NCBI RefSeq assembly: GCF_002368335.1
Contig: NZ_AP018288.1
Span: 4,302,628-4,366,627, forward strand
Source of the DNA: Nostoc sp. NIES-4103
GTDB taxonomy: Bacteria; Cyanobacteriota; Cyanobacteriia; Cyanobacteriales; Nostocaceae
Direction: 5' to 3'
DNA length: 64,000 nt
Part shown: piece by piece, positions 27,261 through 36,516 of the stretch
How the letters are laid out: each line of letters starts with the position of its first letter
Position numbering within the stretch: position 1 is the stretch's first letter
Made by a program: the position numbers and the translations under genes
Notes under the pieces: generated by a model
What the model was told of the DNA's origin: nothing
Databases searched by the model: none
Seen by the model: only the letters and a program-made list of their open reading frames with translations

Positions 27261-29903
27261 ATGAAAACACAGCGATTTTTTCAGTCTTTGACCCGGCAAT
27301 TGACTCACTGGCGACGATGGTACAAAGCATTACGCCATAAAAAACAGTTGCTTGGGGCAATGAAAAGTGAAAGTGCCAACAAGCGACGCAGGAGACTGAA
27401 GAGGGATGTGTTTAGCTATGTGCTTATATATATATTAAAAAAAATCAGCGCCAACAGCGAACACCAAAAACGAGAAATAGCCCTAGGCTCAATGACAAAA
27501 TCGCTCAAAACTCAGGCTGGAATTGATAGATCAGGTTGCAGCTGGGTTCATGAGCAGCGTTTCACCGTCGTTTTAGCGATCGCAATAGTATCTCTCACAG
27601 GTGTAATGGGGCATAAATTGTACAACCAACCCCAACTGAAAGTGGGAACTCGCGCACCAGAGACAATTAAAGCACCCTACACTGCTATCATCGAAGATAA
27701 AAGAGAAACTGAAGCCCAGCGTAAAGCTGTCAGTAATAATTCTTTAACAGTTTTGATGATTGATGTAGGAGCCACTGAAAAAATCAATCAAAACTTGCAA
27801 CAGCTTCTGGATTTGGGCAATGAAATTCGTACCACTGCCGGGTCTTTTCCTTTTTTTGACACTTCAATTTTATCTGTTTATATCCAACATTATCTTCGTT
27901 CTTGTTCTGCTTTGGAATGGCAAGCACTACTGGCAACTCTAGAAAATAACAGCAAACAAAAGTTAGGATTATTACTTCCAAAGCAGCTTCTTAGAGGCTT
28001 GCAGGAAAATTATTTCCACTCCCAATTGCCCACTCCCAACTCCCAATTCCCGACTCAAAAAACAGACTTTACTCAAGCAGTAGCAGAATTAGAAGCTTAC
28101 CGCACCACGACTTCACAACAAAATTTGTCATCACTCATTGCCCAAATCTCCCAAGCACGCCAAGCATACGCCCAAGCCAGCGCTCAACTTCTACAGCCAG
28201 AGATTACAAACTCAGACAACTCGGAGATAGTTTATAGCGAAACTATGCTCCTAGACTTGCCAGATGATGAGTGGGCAAAAACACAAACGGGAATTCGCCA
28301 GAGTGCAGAACGGATGCTCACTCAAGGTATTCCCCACGGGCTACCACAAACCATTTTACGCAATGCAGTCAGTTTACAAGTACAAGGGTTTGTACCAAAA
28401 AATGCCGAACCATTGGCAACTAAACTGTTATTGGCTGTGCTGCAACCGAATTTGAAACAAGATGAAGAACAAACCAAACAACAAGCATTAAAGGCTGCTG
28501 CTGGGGTGACACCCGTGATGGTGCAAGTGCAGCAAGGTGAGGTGATTGTTACCAAAGGAAAGCTGATAACTGCTTGGCGCTTTGAGGTATTGGAGCATTA
28601 TCAACTGATTCGCCGGGAGAACAACTGGCTGGAGTTGGCGAAGCTAGCAGGATTTGTGACGATCGCAATTGGCATTTTTGTCTGGGTTGAAAAACAAAAT
28701 AAGTCCCAATTGCGGCAACGCGATCGCTTGTTGGTACTGCTGTTGACTCTGAGTACACCAGGTGTCATCGCAATGGGTATACAATATACGACTTGGAGCG
28801 GGGTTGGTTTGTTGTTGGGTAGCTTCTACGGCCGTACTTTGGGTATAACTGTTGTTGTACTGCTGTTGTTATTGCTACCCATCAGTATGGAAGTCAGCAT
28901 AATCGGGCTTTTGGCTGGTGCAGCAGGAGGAATACTAGGCAGTTGCATAGCCCAAAGACTGCGATCGCGCGAGGAACTGGCACTATTAGGTATTGCCATA
29001 GCTTTTACTCAGGGCGGTATTTACCTGATTGCCAAGCTGATAGTTGGTGCGGCATTTGGAGCAGGCTGGTATCTTGTACTTCAAGAAGCAGGGTTATTTG
29101 CTCTATCTGGCTTAGTCTGGAGTATTGTAGCCTTGGGCTTGAGTCCTTACTTGGAACAACTATTTGATTTAGTTACCCCCATTCGCTTGGCAGAACTGGC
29201 TAATCCCAATCGCCCCTTGTTAAAACGACTCGCCACCCAAACCCCTGGAACCTTTCAACACACCCTATTTGTGTCTACCCTTGCCGAAGCTGCTGCCAAA
29301 AAATTGCAATGTAATGTGGAATTGGTTAGGGCTGGGACATTATATCATGATATTGGTAAAATGCACGACCCCCTCAGCTTTATTGAAAATCAAATGGGGG
29401 GGCCGAATAAACACGACACAGAAATTAATGACCCTTGGAAGAGTGCAGAAATTATTAAAAAGCACGTAACTGAAGGGTTAGTGATGGCACGGAAACACCA
29501 TTTGCCTACAGCGATTCAAGCTTTTATTCCTGAACATCAGGGAACAATGGCGATCGCCTATTTTTATCACCAAGCACAGCAAATGGCACAGGCAGACCCT
29601 AGCATCACAGTAGACGAGGCCGATTTTCGCTACGATGGGCCGATTCCCCAATCGCGGGAAACAGCAATTGTGATGTTAGCAGACTCATGCGAAGCAGCGT
29701 TGCGATCGCTCAAAGACAGCACACCAGAACAAGCATTAACAATGCTGAATAATATTTTGCGTGCCCGATGGCAAGACAATCAAATGGTAGATTCTGGACT
29801 AACGCGGGATGAAATGACCGAAATTGCCCAAATTTTTGTCGAAGTTTGGCAGCAATTCCATCACAAACGCATTGCTTATCCCAAGTTGAAGCCTAAGGGT
29901 TAG
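27261..29903 (+). CDS. 7TM-HD family phosphohydrolase (PgpH type)
   Basis: A membrane HD-domain enzyme related to PgpH, the c-di-AMP phosphodiesterase of Gram-positive bacteria. A first hydrophobic segment lies near residue 105-120, followed by a long extracytoplasmic region, then a cluster of about seven spans (28,630-29,160), then the HD domain with GTLYHDIGKM (metal His-Asp), PNKHDTEIND, HHLP and PEHQGT. The substrate c-di-AMP is a family inference. The frame starts at TTG 27231, but the ATG at 27261 is better. A tandem-repeat sequence is inserted in frame in the extracytoplasmic region (residues QLPTPNSQFPTQ, DNA 28017-28058). Confidence 0.9.
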   Translation: MKTQRFFQSLTRQLTHWRRWYKALRHKKQLLGAMKSESANKRRRRLKRDVFSYVLIYILKKISANSEHQKREIALGSMTKSLKTQAGIDRSGCSWVHEQRFTVVLAIAIVSLTGVMGHKLYNQPQLKVGTRAPETIKAPYTAIIEDKRETEAQRKAVSNNSLTVLMIDVGATEKINQNLQQLLDLGNEIRTTAGSFPFFDTSILSVYIQHYLRSCSALEWQALLATLENNSKQKLGLLLPKQLLRGLQENYFHSQLPTPNSQFPTQKTDFTQAVAELEAYRTTTSQQNLSSLIAQISQARQAYAQASAQLLQPEITNSDNSEIVYSETMLLDLPDDEWAKTQTGIRQSAERMLTQGIPHGLPQTILRNAVSLQVQGFVPKNAEPLATKLLLAVLQPNLKQDEEQTKQQALKAAAGVTPVMVQVQQGEVIVTKGKLITAWRFEVLEHYQLIRRENNWLELAKLAGFVTIAIGIFVWVEKQNKSQLRQRDRLLVLLLTLSTPGVIAMGIQYTTWSGVGLLLGSFYGRTLGITVVVLLLLLLPISMEVSIIGLLAGAAGGILGSCIAQRLRSREELALLGIAIAFTQGGIYLIAKLIVGAAFGAGWYLVLQEAGLFALSGLVWSIVALGLSPYLEQLFDLVTPIRLAELANPNRPLLKRLATQTPGTFQHTLFVSTLAEAAAKKLQCNVELVRAGTLYHDIGKMHDPLSFIENQMGGPNKHDTEINDPWKSAEIIKKHVTEGLVMARKHHLPTAIQAFIPEHQGTMAIAYFYHQAQQMAQADPSITVDEADFRYDGPIPQSRETAIVMLADSCEAALRSLKDSTPEQALTMLNNILRARWQDNQMVDSGLTRDEMTEIAQIFVEVWQQFHHKRIAYPKLKPKG

Positions 29904-30030
29904 GGATTGGGGACTGGGGACTGGGGACTAGGGATTGGGGACTAGGGACTGGGGACTAGGAAACAATTTAGTTGATACTTTAGTATTTCTTCTTAATCCC
30001 CAATACCCAATCCCCAATCCCTATTCCCCA
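29904..30030. repeat. GGGGACT/GGGGATT array
   Basis: GGGGACTGGGGACTGGGG with GGGGACTA and GGGGATT variants runs from 29906 to 29958, followed by a complementary CCCCAATAC block at 29997-30030, so the two halves could pair as a hairpin between convergent 3' ends. Confidence 0.8.
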
Positions 30031-30677
30031 ATACTTCGTACTCCAGCCAAAATAAAATTAATTGCCTGTTGAGTATGCTGTTCAATCATTTCTGGACTCA
30101 GCAGTTGTAAATCTGGTCTAGTATGTTTGATGTTTTCGTAAGCGTTGAAGTATAAATTACAAACCCCAATAATATGCAGGGTGGTGAGAAATGGATCGAG
30201 TTGACGAAAACAATTTTCTGCCATGCCTCTTTCTAAAATTTTGATCAGATACGCAAAATTTTCTTGCCAATTCCCCTGTTTGAAATACTTTCCTTGATTT
30301 TGGTTGGCTTCTTGAAACCAAAGCATCCCCCGGTGCGGGTGTGCAGCTTCGTAAGCGATCGCTTCTTTGACCAGTATTTTTAAGGCTTCTTCTGGGGGGA
30401 ACTGATCCAGATTTAGCTGTTTAAATCCTTCGTGCATTTCCACGGCAGGACGTTGCAAAACAGCTTGATATAGTCCTTCCTTGCTTTGGAAGTAGTAATA
30501 AATCATCGCTGTGGTGACACCTGCACCTTTAGCGATCGCCTCTGTCCGCGCCCCACTCAGTCCTCGTCTGGCAAACTCTGCTTCTGCTGCATCCAGAATC
30601 TGCTTTTTCGTTGCCTCTGCATCACGCACTTGACGCGGTTTGTTAAATGTAAGTTTTGATTGCGTTGAACGACCCAC
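30021..30677 (-). CDS. TetR/AcrR family transcriptional regulator
   Basis: A 218-residue repressor. The N-terminal helix-turn-helix is ARTEAIAKGAGVTTAMIYYYFQ (first part residues 43-62), preceded by the typical RGLSGARTEAI. The ligand-binding helical C-terminal domain is full length. It is divergent from a Rieske oxygenase gene, with two related palindromes between them, so it probably represses both itself and the oxygenase, with an aromatic or terpenoid-like ligand (inference). Confidence 0.92.
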   Translation of the reverse strand: MGRSTQSKLTFNKPRQVRDAEATKKQILDAAEAEFARRGLSGARTEAIAKGAGVTTAMIYYYFQSKEGLYQAVLQRPAVEMHEGFKQLNLDQFPPEEALKILVKEAIAYEAAHPHRGMLWFQEANQNQGKYFKQGNWQENFAYLIKILERGMAENCFRQLDPFLTTLHIIGVCNLYFNAYENIKHTRPDLQLLSPEMIEQHTQQAINFILAGVRSIGE

Positions 30678-30707
30678 GGTTCTCCATCTGAATCACCAAA
30701 ATATCTT

Positions 30708-30784
30708 AACTAAAAAATTGGTTAGTAGTTGACACGGAAGATAAAATTGATTAGATTAATAACTAACTAAAAAATTAGTTAGTT
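30708..30784. promoter_or_regulatory. paired palindromic operators in the tetR-Rieske divergent promoter
   Basis: AACTAACTAA-AAAA-TTAGTTAGTT (30761-30784) is a perfect 10-bp inverted repeat with a 4-nt spacer. A second, weaker copy, AACTAA-AAAA-TTGGTTAGT, starts at 30708. Both share the AACTAAAAAATT core, as expected for a TetR dimer site serving the two divergent genes. Confidence 0.75.
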
Positions 30785-30831
30785 AATTGCCAACAGTCAT
30801 CACTCAACAACTTAAATAGTTTAGAGGCAAC

Positions 30832-31785
30832 ATGAAACCAATTTTACCTGGTGCGCCTTGGTTGATTGCTCACAGATCAATGCTGGGAGTAAATAAACCG
30901 CATAAAATCACCCTGAATGGACAGGATTATGTTATTTGGCAAAACCAAAAAGGAGAATTATTTGCCATCGATAATATTTGTCCACATATGCAAGCACCTC
31001 TATCAGATGGTTGGATATGTAAAGACAGAGATACTATTGCATGTCCTTTTCATGCACTAGAATTTGATGGACAAGGTAGACTTTATCGAGAAAATAAAAA
31101 GGATACTCAACCAATTATCAAGCAATTAGAGCTAATAGTTAGCAATGATTGCATTTGGACATATGCCGGATTTGAGCCAAGATTACCCATTCCAGAATTG
31201 CATCAAAGAATAGTAGATGAATATGAATTTATCGGGGTGACTGGGGAAAAAAGTATTCAGGGTGACTTTTTGAGTAACATAATGGTTAACTATGACTATA
31301 ACCACCAAAATGGTACTCATAAAGAACTGTTTAGAATCACCTCTTGTAATGTTACTTCCTTTGAACATCAAGGATATTATGCCACAGTCAAACAAGAAGT
31401 TAAAAGAGCTAAAAATACGCTAGGAGAAATTATTAAAAATCCTGCTATGGGAATTATTCCCAAAACTCTGAATAATATGCTTGAATATGCTTTTCCTTCA
31501 ACTACAGTTGTATTTGCCGAATCACCTATTGGTAGTATTGCTCAAACTCACATTCTTTACCCTGAAACAGAAAACAGAACTAAAACATTTATTTTGTTTT
31601 ATGCAAAAGCCATTAATCCTCTGATGAAATTGTTGTTTAAAAAATCATTTTTGTCAGCCGCAGCGACAATTATTGAACAGGATAGTACCATGATTGAAAG
31701 CTTATATCCCCGTGAAAAGCCAAAAATTAGGCTACCAAATGAAGAGATTATGTTCTATGCAGAAAAACTCTACCGCGATTGGTAA
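30832..31785 (+). CDS. Rieske non-heme iron oxygenase (ring-hydroxylating type)
   Basis: A 317-residue oxygenase subunit. The Rieske [2Fe-2S] ligands are Cys50, His52, Cys71 and His74 (CPHM and CPFH). The mononuclear iron site is suggested by NYDYNHQNGTH, with His158 and His163. These enzymes hydroxylate or demethylate aromatic or related compounds using electrons from a reductase, which is not nearby. It is probably controlled by the divergent TetR gene through the palindromes at 30708-30784. The stop lies 2 bp before a TAATTCG array. Confidence 0.88.
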   Translation: MKPILPGAPWLIAHRSMLGVNKPHKITLNGQDYVIWQNQKGELFAIDNICPHMQAPLSDGWICKDRDTIACPFHALEFDGQGRLYRENKKDTQPIIKQLELIVSNDCIWTYAGFEPRLPIPELHQRIVDEYEFIGVTGEKSIQGDFLSNIMVNYDYNHQNGTHKELFRITSCNVTSFEHQGYYATVKQEVKRAKNTLGEIIKNPAMGIIPKTLNNMLEYAFPSTTVVFAESPIGSIAQTHILYPETENRTKTFILFYAKAINPLMKLLFKKSFLSAAATIIEQDSTMIESLYPREKPKIRLPNEEIMFYAEKLYRDW

Positions 31786-31787
31786 TA

Positions 31788-31838
31788 GTAATTCGTAATT
31801 CGTAATTCGTAATTCGTAATTCGTAATTCGTAATTAAC
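31788..31838. repeat. TAATTCG heptamer array
   Basis: Seven tandem GTAATTC units directly follow the Rieske gene stop. The same heptamer forms the arrays that bracket the insertions in the dnd locus at 47.7-51.2 kb. Confidence 0.9.
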
Positions 31839-31880
31839 CTGAGTTTTTTCTTTTACAATCATTTTTCAAATTGGTATCAA

Positions 31881-32249
31881 TTAAGATTCGCCATACTCCA
31901 TACCGTTAGCCTCCGCATAACGATGCATAAATCGCATAAATCGCTGCCAATGTTCATCCTGCTCAATTTCAAATTTGCACTCCACCCGCTGTAGTTCATC
32001 ACCTTCATCTCCTCCAAAAATGAATCGAGTAGAAGAAGGAGTGACATTAATTTCACCTTCTTCATCAGTTAATAGCATGGAATTCAAAGATGGTTTCGTG
32101 AAGCTATTAAATCCTGATAAAGCTTCTAATTGATTGAATATCATCAATACTATACGTTTATCAGTACGGACTTCACGTCGCAAACTGACATTACTTAGTT
32201 CTTCAAAAATGCCTGCAAAAAACTGAATTGAAGGGGTGGTAGATGTCAT
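31881..32249 (-). CDS. photosystem II assembly protein Psb28-2-like
   Basis: A 122-residue member of the Psb28 family, soluble proteins that bind PSII assembly intermediates on the cytoplasmic side. The family core TDEEGEINVTPSS and the C-terminal HWQRFMRFMHRYAEANGM are clear. The N-terminal half (FFAGIFEELSNVSLRREVRT) differs from the main Psb28 and suggests the Psb28-2 paralogue. It is a single gene facing a repeat array. Confidence 0.85.
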   Translation of the reverse strand: MTSTTPSIQFFAGIFEELSNVSLRREVRTDKRIVLMIFNQLEALSGFNSFTKPSLNSMLLTDEEGEINVTPSSTRFIFGGDEGDELQRVECKFEIEQDEHWQRFMRFMHRYAEANGMEYGES

Positions 32250-32415
32250 AAGTAAAGTTGCATATATACAGCAGTTTTCCTTGGGATGAAATACAAAAGC
32301 TACAGGTTTTGAGGTAGGAGGTAAGAGGTAGGAATTATTCTCTTATACCATTTCACGAAATTCTTGATAACAGTTCACTCCCTGTGCTTCCCCAGCTTCC
32401 CCTGCTCCCCTGCTC

Positions 32416-34032
32416 CTATCTTGGTGGATAATATTGTGGATTCATAACAGGCGATTGATAACCGGTTGCAGGCATAGTATTGGGTATGGGACTAGTTATA
32501 ACTGGAGGCTGATAAATGTTCATAGGTACAGTAGTCGTGGTTCCGTTGGGTACGGGAGTATTGATTACTGGAGATTGATAATTAATTGGGGGCGCAGTTA
32601 TTGTAGGATTGCTTGGTGTAACAGCAGTTTGGTTGAATTGTTGGTAAGCAGCCCTAGAAATTGAGCTAATTAGTTTTTCGGCGCGGGGGTCATTATTGGG
32701 ACGTTGTACCATCACCGCAGCTATATAGCGCTTACCTGTGGGAGTATCAATTATACCTGTATCTGCCAGCATTGTGCCAATATCGCCCGTTTTGTGGTAT
32801 ATTCTTGCGCCTGCCCCCAAACCAGATGGCAGGAGGTTGTCTCTTGCTGTGCGACGCATAATATCTAGCATCAGATCGCGCGATCGCATACTCACGAAAT
32901 TTCCTTGATTTAGCATAGCCATCAAATTGGCTAATTCTCTGGGGCTAGTGGTGTTTGTCCCTTGTAAATCTGGAAGCTGATTGCGAATCACTGTGGTTGT
33001 CAATCCCCAACTGCGGAAGCGCTGATTCAGGGCATCCATACCTCCTAGCCTGGCAATCAGCATATTTGTTGCCGTGTTATCGCTGATTGTAATCATTTTA
33101 GTGGCAACTTCCAGGGCATTGTACTGGGTGCCCACTGGTTTGTATTGCATTTGTCCAGAACCACCAGCTACCATATCTTGTTGCATGGTGAGCATTTCAT
33201 CCAGTCGAATTTTCCCGGCATCGACTTCTTGGAAAAAGGCAACCAGAATTGGTACTTTAATTGTGCTAGCAGCAGGAAAACTAGCAGTACTATTCACATC
33301 TACGTAACTGCCTGTATCTAAATCGACTAAGAAAACTCCTGGTGAGAGATTTGGGTTTGCTGCCACCAAATTCTGCACAGCATCTTTTAAAGGAGTAATT
33401 TCTTGGGATAAGTATAAACTTGTACCTGCAACTAAAGCACTGGGGGTCGGTTGTGGCTGGGCTTGACCAACCTTATTAGTATTAGATTGGGCTGAAGGTA
33501 CCACAGTCATGCGACTAGCAGGGTCTAAGACTGACAACAGTGTACCGACAATGGCCCCCATGCCAACTCCGACAATCAATAACCTCAAAGCATACAACAA
33601 AGTTCTGGCCATGGGCTTTAACCGCGTCTTGCGTGACACTCGTCTGGCTATCTTTTGCACTGGCTGCTTTTGCACTCGCACTGTCTTCAACTGTACAGTG
33701 TTGTTTGAGGGAGGAATCTTGCCCTTGACATGAGGGATTGGTTTGACTGCTGTTGGCATCATGACGCCTGCTTTTGACTTGCGGGCGCCAGCACCAACTG
33801 GGGGAGGGGTAACAACATGATTATTTACCCGCACCAGCGCTGTTTCCCCTGCGGGAGTTCGCTGGGGCTGTTTGGGTTTGGCTTTTTTGCGTTCTACTTT
33901 TTGGACTTTAGGCGATCGCTGGCGGCGGTTTGGGGGTTGACGCCGCGAGAAAGCTGTTAGTTTGTCACCCGATTCTGACACTACTACTCCTTGTGACCCA
34001 CTTGACTTTTTCCTTGCAGACTCCCGACCCAA
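32416..34032 (-). CDS. membrane-anchored class A beta-lactamase-fold serine hydrolase
   Basis: A 538-residue protein. Residues 1-140 are a very basic, Pro-rich cytoplasmic region; one membrane span is at about 144-166. The periplasmic domain has the penicillin-recognising motifs STIK at 256-259, SDN at 317-319 and KTG at 414-416. The class A general base Glu (E166 type) is not obvious, so it may be a peptidase or transpeptidase-like enzyme and not an antibiotic-hydrolysing one. After residue 480 the tail repeats a YQSPVINTPVPNG-like unit four times (Pro, Asn, Thr rich), as in wall-spanning linkers. It stands alone. Confidence 0.85.
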   Translation of the reverse strand: MGRESARKKSSGSQGVVVSESGDKLTAFSRRQPPNRRQRSPKVQKVERKKAKPKQPQRTPAGETALVRVNNHVVTPPPVGAGARKSKAGVMMPTAVKPIPHVKGKIPPSNNTVQLKTVRVQKQPVQKIARRVSRKTRLKPMARTLLYALRLLIVGVGMGAIVGTLLSVLDPASRMTVVPSAQSNTNKVGQAQPQPTPSALVAGTSLYLSQEITPLKDAVQNLVAANPNLSPGVFLVDLDTGSYVDVNSTASFPAASTIKVPILVAFFQEVDAGKIRLDEMLTMQQDMVAGGSGQMQYKPVGTQYNALEVATKMITISDNTATNMLIARLGGMDALNQRFRSWGLTTTVIRNQLPDLQGTNTTSPRELANLMAMLNQGNFVSMRSRDLMLDIMRRTARDNLLPSGLGAGARIYHKTGDIGTMLADTGIIDTPTGKRYIAAVMVQRPNNDPRAEKLISSISRAAYQQFNQTAVTPSNPTITAPPINYQSPVINTPVPNGTTTTVPMNIYQPPVITSPIPNTMPATGYQSPVMNPQYYPPR

Positions 34033-34154
34033 TACTCACTCCTGAAGCAGCTTGATGCGGAAATCACTTTTTGCTACTCGGTAGCCGTTTCGTGTTTAGT
34101 TTAAGCCATATTATCTGGTTTGGGGAGATGATTGCGTAAATATTAAAATTTGGG

Positions 34155-34265
34155 GAATGGGGACTGGGTAATGGGTAATGGGTAATGGGTACTGGGGACT
34201 AGGGACTGGGGACTGGGTAATAAATTCTTCTCAATACCCCATGCCCCATGCCCCATGCCCAATGC
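34155..34265. repeat. GGTAATG/GGGGACT array and CCCCATG array
   Basis: GGGTAATGGGTAATGGGTA and GGGGACT units are followed by CCCCATGCCCCATGCCC. The block sits between the promoter region of the beta-lactamase-fold gene and the end of the SpoU methyltransferase gene. Confidence 0.8.
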
Positions 34266-34268
34266 CCT

Positions 34269-34997
34269 TTATTCATTATTATGATTGCTTAATGCCCATT
34301 CTACTTGGCGTAAAATTCCTCGTAGCATTGCTACTTCTGTTGTTTGCAGGTGGGCGCGATTATACAGTTGGCGGAATTTTTCCATGCGACTGGCTGCGGT
34401 ATGGGGATACAGATAACCAATTTGCAATAGTAGTGATTCTAATTGCTGATAGTATACTTCCACAAGTTCTAAAGGTGCGTATTCAATTTCACTTGGGGTT
34501 GGTGTTTGGGGTGGTATACATTGGGCGAGTTCGTAGCAACATAAAGCTACAGCTGTAGCCAAATTCAGGGATGGATAATTTTGATTTGTGGGAATACGGA
34601 CAAACCGCTGGGCATAATTTAATTCTTCATTACTTAATCCCCGGTCTTCCCTACCAAAAATCAAGGCTGCGGGTTGACCTGGTGATTCTAGTAACCAAGG
34701 TAGTGCTGTGCGGGGATTTTCTAAGGGTATTTGCCAATCATGCATACGCCCAGTTGTGGCGATCGCTCGAATACATCCCTGCAAGGCAGCTGGTAATCTA
34801 TCTACTATGACCGCAGATTCTAAAACGTCTTTGGCGTGGACTGCCATTTTCATCGCTTCCGCTGATAGCGGGTCGCATTGGGGGTTGACTAATATTAGTT
34901 GATGTAGCCCGAAATTTTTCATTGCCCGTGCGATCGCACCCACGTTGAGAGGGCCAGCTGGTTCCACCAAGACAATTCTTACCCCAGCCAATCCCAT
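34269..34997 (-). CDS. SpoU/TrmJ-type RNA methyltransferase
   Basis: A SAM-dependent 2'-O-ribose methyltransferase of the SPOUT class, most like TrmJ, which modifies position 32 of some tRNAs. Motifs: VRIVLVEPAGPLNVGAIAR at the N-terminus, ALIFGREDRGLSNEEL and PTNQNYPSLNLATAVALCCY at the SAM knot. The frame is open to 35174, but that extension reads backwards through the tRNA-Thr gene. The ATG at 34997 gives a normal 242-residue protein. It lies about 37 bp downstream of tRNA-Thr on the same strand. Confidence 0.88.
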   Translation of the reverse strand: MGLAGVRIVLVEPAGPLNVGAIARAMKNFGLHQLILVNPQCDPLSAEAMKMAVHAKDVLESAVIVDRLPAALQGCIRAIATTGRMHDWQIPLENPRTALPWLLESPGQPAALIFGREDRGLSNEELNYAQRFVRIPTNQNYPSLNLATAVALCCYELAQCIPPQTPTPSEIEYAPLELVEVYYQQLESLLLQIGYLYPHTAASRMEKFRQLYNRAHLQTTEVAMLRGILRQVEWALSNHNNE

Positions 34998-35033
34998 TAT
35001 TCGCCTCCCTATATGCCCCTTGATATTCATAAA

Positions 35034-35104
35034 GCCAGCAGTCGGATTTGAACCGACGACCTTCCGATTACAAGTCGGATGCACTACCACTGTGCTATGC
35101 TGGC
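35034..35104 (-). tRNA. tRNA-Thr (anticodon TGT)
   Basis: Reading the minus strand, the acceptor arms GCCAGCA and TGCTGGC pair over 7 bp. The anticodon stem-loop CCGACTTGTAATCGG carries TGT, and the T-arm is GTCGGTTCAAATCCGAC. CCA is not encoded. It lies upstream of the SpoU methyltransferase gene, possibly co-transcribed. Confidence 0.93.
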
Positions 35105-35323
35105 AAGCTTGGTGATGACTCTCAAACACCAACCGATTTCTTATTGTACCACAAATAAGTGATTTGTCTAGCAATTACTAAATTTATTTGATTGGGGTAT
35201 GCACCTAAACACCTTGGGGTAGTTTCGTCTTGTGCATGAGAAATGTGACGAAAGCGAAAAATCCATGATTTGAATCACAAAGAAAGTTGATAAATTAATA
35301 TGCATAGCAAAAGCTAATTCCAT

Positions 35324-35396
35324 AGGACTTACGCAACCCTACACCCGATTTGATACTTGGAAAATCAGGGTTTTGGCTGTTGTTTGCGTGAGTCCT
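35324..35396. repeat. 73-bp inverted-repeat element upstream of argF
   Basis: AGGACTTACGCAA (35324-35336) and TTGCGTGAGTCCT (35384-35396) are inverted repeats matching at 12 of 13 positions. The GGACTTACGCA end is a motif I associate with small repeat elements and IS ends in Nostoc-type genomes (recollection). It lies 57 bp before the argF start and probably within the promoter or leader. Confidence 0.55.
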
Positions 35397-35452
35397 GTTC
35401 AATTTCTGGACGAAAAACAGAAATAGATAATCGTTCATCATACATCACAAGC

Positions 35453-36373
35453 ATGGCAGCATTAAGCGGACGAGATTTTTTGAGTTTGGCTGACCTCAGT
35501 CCAACGGAATTACAAGAACTCCTGCAATTGGCGACGCAATTGAAATCACAACAGTTGCAGTTGCGGTGTAACAAGGTGCTGGGTTTGTTGTTCTCTAAAG
35601 CTTCAACTCGCACAAGAGTTAGTTTTACTGTGGCGATGTACCAACTGGGTGGACAGGTAATTGACCTCAACCCCAATGTCACCCAAGTCAGTCGCGGGGA
35701 ACCTGTACAGGATACAGCAAGGGTGTTGGATCGATATTTGGATATTTTGGCAATTCGGACTTTTGCACAGCAGGAGTTAGAAATTTTTGCTGACTATGCC
35801 AAAATTCCTGTAATTAATGCGCTGACCGATTTAGAACATCCTTGTCAGGTATTGGCTGATTTATTGACGATTCAAGAAAGTTTTGGCACTCTTGCTGGCT
35901 TAAGTTTGACCTATGTGGGCGATGGTAATAATGTTGCCAATTCTCTCATGCTGGGCTGTGCTTTGGTGGGAATGAATGTTAAGATTGCCACGCCTAGTGG
36001 ATATGAGCCAAATGCTAGCATTGTCGAACAAGCACGCGCGATCGCTAATAATAAAACTGACGTAATTCTCACCCATGACCCAGAATTAGCAGCTAAGGAA
36101 GCTCATGTACTCTACACCGATGTTTGGGCAAGTATGGGACAAGAAACAGAAGCAGACGATCGCTTGCCAATTTTTCAACCTTATCAAATTTCGGAATCTT
36201 TATTAAGTCTTGCCGAACCAGAGGCAATTGTTTTACACTGCTTACCAGCACATCGTGGCGAAGAAATTACTGAAGCTGTCATTGAAGGTTCTCAATCACG
36301 AGTTTGGGAACAAGCAGAAAATCGCTTGCACGCCCAAAAAGCTTTACTGGCGAGCATTTTAGGCGCTCAATGA
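35453..36373 (+). CDS. argF: ornithine carbamoyltransferase
   Basis: Makes citrulline from ornithine and carbamoyl phosphate in arginine synthesis. Carbamoyl-phosphate binding motif STRTR at residues 51-55; HPCQVLADLLTIQE and HCLPAHRGEE (ornithine/CP site, with the Cys-Leu-Pro loop) are intact. The open frame begins at 35357, but that extension is inside the small inverted-repeat element; the ATG at 35453 (MAALSGRDFLSL) gives a normal 306-residue enzyme. Confidence 0.96.
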   Translation: MAALSGRDFLSLADLSPTELQELLQLATQLKSQQLQLRCNKVLGLLFSKASTRTRVSFTVAMYQLGGQVIDLNPNVTQVSRGEPVQDTARVLDRYLDILAIRTFAQQELEIFADYAKIPVINALTDLEHPCQVLADLLTIQESFGTLAGLSLTYVGDGNNVANSLMLGCALVGMNVKIATPSGYEPNASIVEQARAIANNKTDVILTHDPELAAKEAHVLYTDVWASMGQETEADDRLPIFQPYQISESLLSLAEPEAIVLHCLPAHRGEEITEAVIEGSQSRVWEQAENRLHAQKALLASILGAQ

Positions 36374-36470
36374 AGCCTAAAAGCTAAAGTTTACAGGATA
36401 AAGTAAAATTAAATTTCTCACTTTATCCTTGAGACTTCTAATTTTTATCTTGTTATGGGAGTTTTTTTGT

Positions 36471-36484
36471 AGTACTAATGTTCT
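36471..36484. promoter_or_regulatory. LexA box upstream of lexA
   Basis: AGTACTAATGTTCT fits the cyanobacterial LexA-binding pattern RGTACNNNDGTWCB at every position, as I recall it. It ends 32 bp before the lexA start codon, as an autoregulatory operator would. Confidence 0.75.
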
Positions 36485-36516
36485 AGAGACATTTATAATT
36501 ATCTCCCGACAAATTT

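Noticed and set aside
34998..35174. N-terminal extension of the SpoU methyltransferase
   Set aside because: The extension is the tRNA-Thr gene and its flank read as codons; the family start is the ATG at 34997.
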